DNA from: Verrucomicrobiaceae bacterium
GTDB taxonomy: Bacteria; Verrucomicrobiota; Verrucomicrobiia; Chthoniobacterales; Terrimicrobiaceae
Length of the DNA stretch: 34,147 nucleotides
Direction: 5' to 3'
Assembly (NCBI GenBank): GCA_007280915.1
Contig: QYQL01000042.1
Coordinates: 1 to 34,147 of the forward strand
Positions within the stretch are counted from its first letter, which is position 1; the number at the start of each line of letters is the position of its first letter. The translations under genes were made by a program, and so were the position numbers. Below the pieces are notes generated by a model. It was not told the DNA's origin. It was given only the letters and a program-made list of their open reading frames with translations, and did no database searches. Shown piece by piece: positions 1-7,754 of the stretch.

Positions 1-30
1 GGCCATTGCTGATCAGTATTTTTCTTCATG

Positions 31-97
31 GTGCTGGTTGGTTCGAAACGTTCATTTCAAACAGGCGGCGCGAAAGCGCCGCCCTGTCAACCAGCAC
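31..97. repeat. nested inverted repeat / hairpin
   Basis: Outer arms GTGCTGGTTG (31-40) and CAACCAGCAC (88-97) are exact reverse complements. They enclose a second strong stem, GGCGGCGC-GAAA-GCGCCGCC, at about 64-83. The structure lies just past the stop of the minus-strand gene ending at 109. On the plus strand it is followed by a T-rich stretch near 105-110, so it could terminate transcription entering from the left. It could equally be a REP-like element. No function can be assigned with confidence. Confidence 0.5.
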
Positions 98-108
98 TAC
101 TTCATTTT

Positions 109-504
109 TTAAATTCTAACGGAAAAAAATTCCCTTCCCAGCTTGGCGGCACCGTTGCTTCGGAACACGAACCCTTGGCCACCGGTTTTCGTCAGGGTTC
201 CGCTGATGTCCAAAGTCCGGCTGGCTCCCGAAGATGTGGCGGTAATGCCGCTCGTTGTCGAGTTCGAACTCCAGTTCGTCAAGGTCGGACTGGCATCCAG
301 GGCCAAGACTCCGCCTGTGACTGTATCCACAATCACGCTGGCACCGGACCCGGGCACTCCGGAGGGACTCCAGTTGCCGGCTGTGTTCCAGAGGGAAGTG
401 GTTCCGTTCCATGTGGATTGTCCGAAGGACAGGCTTGAGGCCGCGATGAGCAGGGCTGCGGGAAGCAAGGTCCGCAGCCTGTGATGAGGATGTGTTGTCT
501 TCAT
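109..504 (-). pseudogene. truncated secreted autotransporter-strand-type protein
   Basis: This reads as 131 residues from the ATG at 502-504, chosen because it begins a clear signal peptide: a basic/His-rich n-region, a hydrophobic LLPAALLIAASSLSF core, then cleavage near FGQ. The mature part opens with WNGTTSLWNTAGNWSPSGVP, the usual first strand of long secreted proteins with autotransporter-associated beta-strand or PEP-CTERM architecture. Such proteins normally run for hundreds to thousands of residues. Here the frame stops in GREFFSVRI after about 100 mature residues, with no passenger repeats or C-terminal anchor. I infer a 3'-truncated relic, though a short intact secreted protein cannot be excluded. 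A TACGTA-core motif lies about 104 nt upstream. Confidence 0.6.
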
Positions 505-602
505 GGGATATTTTTGGTGTGTGTTGTGGTTGAGGTGTATCTGACTGGACCAAAAATACCCGAACGGAGAGGCCCGATCAACGGCTCGTTGCAGGAATAA
601 AT

Positions 603-617
603 TTATACGTAAAATAT
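603..617 (-). promoter_or_regulatory. TACGTA-core motif, copy 1
   Basis: The plus strand reads TTATACGTAAAATAT. Read toward the gene starting at 504, it is ATATTTTACGTATAA. Two near-identical copies occur at 11841-11855 and 16441-16455, each pointing toward a start codon. The palindromic TACGTA centre resembles GntR/AraR- or LacI-type operators. It could instead be a promoter element. Confidence 0.45.
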
Positions 618-733
618 CCGATGCCCCGCATGGCAAAAGGATCCAATACAACGGGAATTCTTCACGCTCAAACCCCGTTTTCTCTGCGGACACTGCGTCT
701 TGCGTGAGGAATCGTTTGGAGTGCCAGTGTTCT

Positions 734-2022
734 TCATTGTTGGGCGCCATGGATCTCCGCGCGGATGCGCTGGTTCGACCCGGCTTCGAATTTTTTCCAT
801 GCGGTGATTTGATCGAGCGTCACGGTGTCGTCCTTGGGGATCTCTCCATAGTGCGGGTATTGGTCGAACTTGGCGGCTCCGAGCGCACGAGGGTCCCCGG
901 TGCCGACGAGGTAGTCGTCCATGCGCTTTTTGAGGGCGTCCAGAGCGCCGGCATGAGCCGGGTCGGCGGCGAGGTTCTTCAACTCCCAGGGGTCGTTGCG
1001 GACATCGTAGAGCTCCCACTGCGGCCGGGGGCCGAATGCGAGGAGCGACTTGGGGAGAATCTCCGGATTGGAAAAGAGACGCATCAGGGGTTCATAGTGA
1101 AATCCTTTTTCGCGGATCTCCGCCTCCTTGGCAGGTGGAGGCGTCGGGGTGTTCCAGAAATCATCGCGACGGTTGCTTTTGGGATCGGCGTCATTGCGGA
1201 TCAGCAAGTATTCGTCGGTCCGGATGGCGCGCATCGGGTAGCAGGTGTCATGGCGCTCGATCCCGACCACCACAAAATCCCGGGTCGGATCAACCCGTCC
1301 TTCCGCATCGGATTTGATGATCGGGACGAGGCTGCGGGCGGTCATTTCCTTCGGCGGGGTGATCCCGGCCAGCTCGATCAGGGTGGGGGCTACGTCCGCT
1401 AGATTGACGAAGTCGGTGACCGTGCGGCCACCCTTGGCCTTGCCTTTCCACATCAGTGCGAAAGGCATCCGCGTCCCGGGGTCGTAGAGGTCGCCCTTGG
1501 CGCGCGGTGCTCCCATCCCGTTGTCGGAGGTGACAATGACGACGGTATTTTCGAGTTCGCCGGTGCTTGCGAGGTGATCGAGCATCTTGACCAGATGCGC
1601 ATCCAGCCATTCGATTTCATCGTAGTAGTCGAGGAAGCTGTGGCGGGTGCCCGGGGTGTCGACGAGGTATGGGGGGGAAGGACGACATCGGACAGTTTTT
1701 TTCCGCCGGCGACACCACGGCCGAAGTGCTGCGGCAGGTGAGGTTCGCGGACACCGACCCAGAAGCTGAACGGTTGTCCCTCCTGCCGATCCTTCAGGAA
1801 GCTTTACGACCGGGTCTCCATTGAAGCCGGTGTGGGGGAACGATTGGTCAGCACAAACAAGAAGTTCGGCTTCTTCGACGAGGCATCGCCAGGCCCGGCC
1901 GCGTGAGCCAGCCCGGCGGCAATCGCACAAATCCATAGTGCTGCAACGACCGTCCCGCGGTTCGCGAAGATCCGGGGCAGGGCTGTCGGCAAGGCGAGAG
2001 GGTTGAAGAGGCGGTTTTTCAT
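734..2022 (-). pseudogene. decayed S1 sulfatase (heparan-N-sulfatase-like)
   Basis: The remains of a secreted sulfatase are spread over three frames. The 5' piece from the ATG at 2022 has an export signal and the sulfatase start KPNFLFVLT. The frame then shifts into QSFPHTGFNGDPVVK. That joins directly to SFLKDRQEGQPFSFWVGV, so the segment that should hold TPNLDRLA, the catalytic CxPSR and the GKWH-type motif is deleted. A further frame change occurs at a seven-base C run (G7 on the plus strand, 1671-1677), after which the C-terminal part is intact: SFLDYYDEIEWLDAHL, TSDNGMGAPRAKGDLYDPGT, and a normal C-terminal domain. Without the formylglycine site it cannot be active. It lies 16 nt after the beta-helix lipoprotein gene, so it was probably the last gene of that operon. 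Confidence 0.85.
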
Positions 2023-2038
2023 GGATGAATACATAGAG

Positions 2039-3982
2039 TCAGTTTTGAGTTCTTGGGTCAGGCGTTTCGGGAAAGCCTGGTGGAAAGGGTTCGATGGCGG
2101 TCACGCCAAGAGGGCCTTTAAAAAGAAAGGCAGCGGGTTTTTCTCTCGGCTCGCCAAGGTGGGTGTCCTTCACAGTGAGGCGGGTGACATTGGAAAGGTA
2201 AAATCCCAGCTTCGACCAATTTTCGATTTTATTGCCTTCCAGGGTGATGTCGTGATGGAAGTTGGGGTCATCCGAAACCGGCTTCCTTTTGACGTTCTGG
2301 GAATAGATGCTGATCTGGGCCTGGCAGGGGTCGATGTGGAAGAGTTCATCAAATCCGCAATTGACGATTTCGTTGTTGCGGATGACCAGCCGGGCCGCCT
2401 GAAGCCCTTCAGGCCAGGCAGGCTCGTCGGAGATGTAAATGCCCGATGCGCTCACTCCGTCGATCCGGTTTCCTTCGACCAGCCCGTCGGCGGCTTTGAG
2501 GAACATGCCATAGCGGCGGGAATTTGAGATCCGGTTATTGCGGACGACAAAGTTGCCGCCGATGCCCGTGTTATAGACTTGGGTGTTTCCCTTCTCCGAG
2601 CCTGCCGTCAGCCCCCCGGTCTCAATCGGTTGTTTCAGCACAACCTGACCTGTGGCGCTGCTGATCCGCTCGACTTCCGATTCGCCAACCAACCGGCCCG
2701 TTTGGGGATTCAGAAAGGCGAGCCGCTCTCCCGGTTGAATTTGCTCATTTTTCAGCGGGGCAAAGTCGCCTTTGGCTGTGTCATTCAGGTGCACCGAGCC
2801 GAGGATCAATTCCGTGGGGGAAATGACCTGCCGGATGAAAACCGGCCGACCATTGTAAATGCAAATGACGTCGTCTCCAATCCCTTCGAAAACGCAATCT
2901 TCCACCCAGGGGCCACCCCCGCGGCTCCCGTAAATGTGGATGACGTCCGCATTGCCACCCTTCCAGCGACCCGGTTTGATGAGCGCCTTGCATCCCAGGA
3001 TATTGATGCAGTCGTTATAGGTTCCGGTGTATTGTCCGCCCCCGGAGGCGAATGTCGTAATCCCCTGCATCGTGACTTGTCGGCAGTAATCAAAGTTCGC
3101 AACAGGAATGTCATTGCGTGCAAATACGGAGAAGCGCCCCCCGACACTCAGATCATGCTCCCAGCCAGGATGCAGGTCGATGAAAGGCAAGCGATAAACA
3201 CCGTCCGCCAGTTTTTCGGCTGTTTTGTAGAGGAAGAAGTTTCGGGCACCATCGCGCAAACGGCCCGGGATGTTCGGGTCGAGCGGGACACACATATTGA
3301 TTTTCTTGCCGTTGAAAAATTGGGGGTCGTCCAAGGTGGGATACCCCTCTGCGATCGCGAAGTCGATCTGAGGAGGATCGGCCTGGATTCTTTGGATAGT
3401 TCCTTGGGTAAATGGCAGGGGATCGTAGTCGATGAGCAAATCCCGGACGATCACACTCTCGCATCGTTTAAAATTAAAGATGCCCTGTGTGGGATCCGTT
3501 TGGAGAAGCAATGCCCCTGCCCCGTCAATGACCGTGTCTTTCAAGCCGTCAAGCAAAAAAGAGCGTCCCTGCTCGCCGGGAGATTTGGAGATGCTGATCC
3601 GGTAGGTGCCTTTGGAAAATTGAACCTTGCAGGGAACTCTGCAGATCTTGGCGGCATCGAAAGCAGACTGAATGGCTTGGGTGTCGTCCTGATTGTCGTC
3701 AGGTTTCGCCCCGAAGTCCGCAACATCTATCGTCTGAGTAAGCGGCAATTTGGTGAGCGGGAGCGGACGCGGGAACCATTCGCCGGATTTATTGCCGGGG
3801 AAAGAAGTGGTCCAGTTCATCGGGGGCTTGCCAGCCGCAGTAGTGGGTGTCGCAGGGGATGTGGAAGTCGTTGAAGTCTCCGTGGTCGTCCGGGATTTTT
3901 TCTCACAGCCGGTCAGGCCGGACAAGGCCAAGGCGACGACGAGGGGCAATGCGATCAGTGAGGCTGGGATTGGTGGTTTCAT
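2039..3982 (-). CDS. right-handed beta-helix lipoprotein, possibly GH110-like
   Basis: This is a 647-residue protein. The start at 3982 was chosen because it gives a lipoprotein signal peptide ending in the lipobox LSGLTGC; the frame continues upstream only by overlapping the preceding gene. A Ser/Thr-rich linker (about residues 30-55) precedes the catalytic-type opening DVADFGAKPDDNQDDTQAIQ, typical of pectate-lyase-like beta-helices. Later repeats such as NFKRCESVIVRDLLIDYDP, NADVIHIYGSRGGGPWVEDC and VFEGIGDDVICIYNG resemble the GH110 alpha-1,3-galactosidase layout, where paired acidic residues act on the helix face. GH28 or a lyase are alternatives. It probably sits on the outer or periplasmic face and acts on polymer or large oligosaccharide. 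It is 53 nt downstream of the GH78 gene and in the same transcription unit. Confidence 0.8.
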   Translation of the reverse strand: MKPPIPASLIALPLVVALALSGLTGCEKKSRTTTETSTTSTSPATPTTAAGKPPMNWTTSFPGNKSGEWFPRPLPLTKLPLTQTIDVADFGAKPDDNQDDTQAIQSAFDAAKICRVPCKVQFSKGTYRISISKSPGEQGRSFLLDGLKDTVIDGAGALLLQTDPTQGIFNFKRCESVIVRDLLIDYDPLPFTQGTIQRIQADPPQIDFAIAEGYPTLDDPQFFNGKKINMCVPLDPNIPGRLRDGARNFFLYKTAEKLADGVYRLPFIDLHPGWEHDLSVGGRFSVFARNDIPVANFDYCRQVTMQGITTFASGGGQYTGTYNDCINILGCKALIKPGRWKGGNADVIHIYGSRGGGPWVEDCVFEGIGDDVICIYNGRPVFIRQVISPTELILGSVHLNDTAKGDFAPLKNEQIQPGERLAFLNPQTGRLVGESEVERISSATGQVVLKQPIETGGLTAGSEKGNTQVYNTGIGGNFVVRNNRISNSRRYGMFLKAADGLVEGNRIDGVSASGIYISDEPAWPEGLQAARLVIRNNEIVNCGFDELFHIDPCQAQISIYSQNVKRKPVSDDPNFHHDITLEGNKIENWSKLGFYLSNVTRLTVKDTHLGEPREKPAAFLFKGPLGVTAIEPFPPGFPETPDPRTQN

Positions 3983-4035
3983 AGGGAAGATCACTTGCGG
4001 GGATAGGCAACCATCGTTCAGGAAAACTGACAGGC

Positions 4036-6417
4036 TCACGGCCAGGAGTTGATTGGGGCATCGCTGGATTGGTGGAACGCACAGTGTGAGCGACCCAGGA
4101 AGCCGCCCGGCTGGAAAAACTCCACTTCGGGGCACCGGGGTGGCAGCGTGACTTCGGCAAGGAAACCGTCCTCGCGCACGGACCACGCGACCTGAACGAC
4201 GCCATGTCGGGTCGGGACACTCCCCTGTGCCATGGACATTCCGCAGGGATTGGGGGCAAAAATTAGTTTGCCATCCGGGGTTTCCTGGCGGATGCCGAGC
4301 ACATGGCGGCTGATCCATGCGGTCGGGGCCGCTGACCAGGCATGGCAGAGGCTTCGCGGACGTGCGGCCCAGAATCCATCGCGGTAGGTCCCGCCGGTCT
4401 GCCATTCCTCCCAGAACGTGGTGGCTCCCGCAGCGATCATCTTCCCCCATTTCTCCCGGATCAAACCCAGCCCTTCGGCGGCCATGCCGGCCGAGCCCAA
4501 CGCCTCCAGCAAATAAAATGAAAAGAAGGGCGAGGTTTCGGCGAGAGTCTTGTTCTCAAGTGTCCGTTCCAGCAGTCCGCAATTGTCCACTTGGGAAAGA
4601 CCCGACAGCACGGCGAGTGCCTGGGTGTGCTGAGAATACCGGCTTCCGTCAACGGGATCATCCGGAGACACGCAATCGCGATAAAATTCATATTCCTCCG
4701 ACCAGAACATCCGGTGAAAAATTTTCCCGATGCGATCAGCGGCGCGGGCAGACCGGTCCGCCGACACCGTGTGCCCGAGCCACCGGTTCAATCGCTCCAA
4801 GCAGCGCAGCGCCAAATAGTAAATGGCATTGAGCGGCGCAACACAGCCGGCCCTCCCGAGGGGAGCCCAGTCGATCAGCACCCACCCCGGAATGTTTTCG
4901 ATCAAACCGTCGCCATTCACGAAGGGCTCGAAAAAGGCCGCCAGCTTTTCGGCATGTGGCAGCATTCCCGCCACCCACGTGCGGTCATCGTCCCAGAGCG
5001 CGACATCATGCAGCGCGACCAGCCACCACAACGAATAATCGACGATATCGAGTCTTTCGTTTTCCGGGTTGGAAATCGACGGGATGAATCCGTTTTCATA
5101 CTGACTGTGGGCGAAGTCCTCCACGAATTTCCGCATGATGCGCGGATCGCCGAATGCGCTTTGAATAACCAGGAGTTGAACCCGACCATCCCCCAGCCAC
5201 TGGACCTGCTCCCGCCAAGGGCAATCCATCAGACGGTCATGCAGGCAGAGTTGCTGGGTGTAGGTGCCGGTCTCCCAGATCTTTTCGATCAGGTGCTCAT
5301 CGCATTCAAGGCGGCCCAAAAGTTCGACCGGATAAGTACAAAACTCCGCGCCCACGCCATGAACAAGGAGGGGACGGATCATGTTCCGGAAGGTTAATTG
5401 GAGATACCGGAAGCCTTTCCAATCATACACCCGATGCCGTTGCCGTCCTTCCCGAAGGATATACCGGTCGGCGTAATGCGTTCCCTGCCGCATCGCCTGC
5501 ACCCGACCTGCAGTGATCAACTCGCCATATGCCAGATCGACCATGGCTCCGTCAGTCCCCTCGACATCCAGCCATGCGTAACCGTTGATTTCCCGGCCAA
5601 AATCGAAAATAACCGTTGCACAGCGCCGCTCTGCTTGGCTGAGGTCATCGACAAAAGGCTGAGTGATCTCCATCCTCCCCTCCCGGCCTTCAAGCAAATT
5701 CCCTGCCCCGGAAACAAAAGTAAGCGATGGCTCCTCGGGGACATCCTGCAAAAGTGAACCCGCCAGGCTTTGGTAGGACTGATTATTCCACATTTGTGGA
5801 AAATGTTCCTGATCCACCACTTCCGCGATCCGAAAGACAGAAGCAGGTCTGAGATCGAACTCCTTCACTTGTGGAATGCCTCTTGGAATTTCCCGACCGG
5901 CCCATGGTGAAGGAACCTCACTCGCCTGCGGCCAGTGCGAGTCATCATATCCCCAGTGCTGCCAGGATTCCTCCTTCCGCCCATCGTAGATCTCCTGCGG
6001 ACCATACATGAGATTCCGCCGGAACGACGGCAACTGGAATGCTTCATCCAAGGACATCTTCCATGTCGTATCGCTTTCCAAATCCACTCCCACTCCTTTG
6101 AGGGAACACCAGAACGCCGGATCAGGGCAAAACGCATGGGCGGTAAAGTAGCGGAAGTGAATCAACTGCACTGCGAGCAAGTTGTCGCCCTCCTGCAGGT
6201 GGCTGCTCACGTCGATCTCGTCGACCCGTTTCACAGCGGTGCCGGAATGGGCCGGGCCGCTCAGGATCGGCACCCCATTCAACCATAGCCGATACCGTCC
6301 GGAGCAGGTGGCGCGCAGCATGCAGGGCGAGGCATCACGGCTAGTGAGAAATGATTTTCTTGTCCGGAGGAAAACTTCCTTCGCTTTTTCCAAGTCTGCG
6401 AACCAGATGGCGCTCAT
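4036..6417 (-). CDS. GH78 family alpha-L-rhamnosidase
   Basis: This 793-residue enzyme should hydrolyse terminal alpha-L-rhamnosides with inversion. An N-terminal beta-sandwich contains a carbohydrate-binding-like stretch (LWLNGVPILSG, about residues 44-54). The (alpha/alpha)6 catalytic domain carries DCPWREQVQWLGD at about residues 398-410, matching the GH78 DCPxRE signature with the general acid Glu near 403. TTFWEEW near the C-terminus supplies the second conserved acidic pair. A C-terminal beta domain follows. There is no signal peptide, which implies a cytoplasmic enzyme acting on imported oligosaccharides. The ATG overlaps the TGA of the upstream sulfatase (ATGA, 6414-6417), so translation is likely coupled. 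GH78-like unsaturated or other deoxysugar specificity is possible, and the aglycone is unknown. Confidence 0.88.
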   Translation of the reverse strand: MSAIWFADLEKAKEVFLRTRKSFLTSRDASPCMLRATCSGRYRLWLNGVPILSGPAHSGTAVKRVDEIDVSSHLQEGDNLLAVQLIHFRYFTAHAFCPDPAFWCSLKGVGVDLESDTTWKMSLDEAFQLPSFRRNLMYGPQEIYDGRKEESWQHWGYDDSHWPQASEVPSPWAGREIPRGIPQVKEFDLRPASVFRIAEVVDQEHFPQMWNNQSYQSLAGSLLQDVPEEPSLTFVSGAGNLLEGREGRMEITQPFVDDLSQAERRCATVIFDFGREINGYAWLDVEGTDGAMVDLAYGELITAGRVQAMRQGTHYADRYILREGRQRHRVYDWKGFRYLQLTFRNMIRPLLVHGVGAEFCTYPVELLGRLECDEHLIEKIWETGTYTQQLCLHDRLMDCPWREQVQWLGDGRVQLLVIQSAFGDPRIMRKFVEDFAHSQYENGFIPSISNPENERLDIVDYSLWWLVALHDVALWDDDRTWVAGMLPHAEKLAAFFEPFVNGDGLIENIPGWVLIDWAPLGRAGCVAPLNAIYYLALRCLERLNRWLGHTVSADRSARAADRIGKIFHRMFWSEEYEFYRDCVSPDDPVDGSRYSQHTQALAVLSGLSQVDNCGLLERTLENKTLAETSPFFSFYLLEALGSAGMAAEGLGLIREKWGKMIAAGATTFWEEWQTGGTYRDGFWAARPRSLCHAWSAAPTAWISRHVLGIRQETPDGKLIFAPNPCGMSMAQGSVPTRHGVVQVAWSVREDGFLAEVTLPPRCPEVEFFQPGGFLGRSHCAFHQSSDAPINSWP

Positions 6418-7754
6418 ATCTTGGAACGAGGCACCGTCTCCTCAGGGCCGATCATCTCCTCTTGATTCAGATAAACGGCATCCTGGGGCCACATGAGGCC
6501 CTCTGCCGGGAGAGGCACGTCCCCGACGAGCAGGGGATCGCCGGTGTGCACCATCCATTCGTGGAGCCGTAAGCGCAGATTTTCCAGCACGGCGAGCATC
6601 TCCGGTTGGCCCGCAAGGTTGTTGCCTTCCTGGGGGTCCAGCAGAAGATCGTAAAGTCGTTCCTCCGGGAGGCGCTGCGTTCTCCAGTCGGTGCTATCGA
6701 GCCAAAGCGATTTCGGCGGGGAATCATCGCAATTTGTCAGGACCGGGTGCCGAAATTTCGAGTCGAAGCGTCGGATGTATTTCCAGCGGTACGTGCGAAC
6801 CGCGCGCTGGGGCTCGTAGGAAGCATGGTAGGTCACCTCTGCGAAGATTTCCTCGTGAATCTCCTCCTGCACGCCCCGCAGGAGAGGCATCAACGATCGG
6901 CCCTGGAGCCATGCCGGACGCCCGATTCCGAGCAACTCGCAGACGGTCGGGAAGATGTCCATGTGAGTGACCATGGCATCGCAGATCTTTCCACCCGAAA
7001 AGCCGAAAGGCCCACGTAAAATCAGATAGACCCCGGTGCCGTGATCGGTCAACTGGCATTTCATCGCCGGCATCGCAAGGCCGTGATCGGTGGTGGCGAT
7101 GACGAGGGTGTTTTCCGCCAACCCCGAGGCATCGAGGGCATCCAGAATGCGCCCGATGTTGCCATCCAGAATGCGCGCGTCGGACTTGAAGCCGGCCATA
7201 TCCGCACGATTCCCGGGTGTGTCCGGAAGGGGAGGTGGCACGCTCGTGTAGCGGGGGTCATCGCGGGAGTCATTCCCGGAAAACTCCCGGTGCGTTTCAA
7301 AAAAGCCGACGGAGAGGAAAAACGGCTTCTCCTGCTCGCGGTGCAGATACTCCATGGCCCGGGAGGTGATTTCCCCTCCGCCCAATCCCTCCAGCGGAAG
7401 AATCTCGTGGTATCCGATGTTTTGCTCCAACTCCTTCGGCGCGATATGCTGAATCCCGCAGAGGGCGGAGGTGTAGCCCGCCTGATGCAGCGTATGGATG
7501 AGGTGCTGCCGATAGTCGTTCAACTTCCATCCAAGGTGTGCCAGCCCGAGCATTCCGTTGCTGTGCGGTGCCATGCCGGTGAGAAGCCCCGAACGGCTCG
7601 GCGAGCAGGTGGGTGCCACGCAAAAAGCTTTCCGGAAGAGAATTCCTTCCCCCGCCAACCGTTGCAAATGCGGTGTGGCCACCGGATGCCCATACGGCTC
7701 GATCCAGCGACCGGTGTCATGCGAATGAATGTAGAGAATGTTCGGGCGATTCAC
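6414..7754 (-). CDS. cytoplasmic S1-family sulfatase, Cys-type
   Basis: I choose the GTG at 7752-7754, which gives VNRPNILYIHSHDTGRW, the normal sulfatase N-terminus without a signal peptide. The frame is open further upstream, but that part is basic low-complexity sequence inside the GH65 gene. CSPSR at about residues 50-54 is the Cys-type formylglycine signature. TTDHGLAMP supplies metal ligands, and ETHREF resembles the heparan-N-sulfatase-like group. The usual GKWH is replaced by GIQH. The protein has 446 residues, slightly shorter than exported relatives because it lacks a leader. It overlaps GH65 by 38 nt and GH78 by 4 nt. It should desulfate small oligosaccharides inside the cell after maturation by anSME. 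The exact position of sulfate removal cannot be told. Confidence 0.87.
   Translation of the reverse strand: MNRPNILYIHSHDTGRWIEPYGHPVATPHLQRLAGEGILFRKAFCVAPTCSPSRSGLLTGMAPHSNGMLGLAHLGWKLNDYRQHLIHTLHQAGYTSALCGIQHIAPKELEQNIGYHEILPLEGLGGGEITSRAMEYLHREQEKPFFLSVGFFETHREFSGNDSRDDPRYTSVPPPLPDTPGNRADMAGFKSDARILDGNIGRILDALDASGLAENTLVIATTDHGLAMPAMKCQLTDHGTGVYLILRGPFGFSGGKICDAMVTHMDIFPTVCELLGIGRPAWLQGRSLMPLLRGVQEEIHEEIFAEVTYHASYEPQRAVRTYRWKYIRRFDSKFRHPVLTNCDDSPPKSLWLDSTDWRTQRLPEERLYDLLLDPQEGNNLAGQPEMLAVLENLRLRLHEWMVHTGDPLLVGDVPLPAEGLMWPQDAVYLNQEEMIGPEETVPRSKI

Noticed and set aside
2579-3874. 431-codon plus-strand open frame opposite the beta-helix lipoprotein
   Set aside because: The minus strand has the lipobox and repeated beta-helix motifs; the plus frame is a GC-skew shadow.
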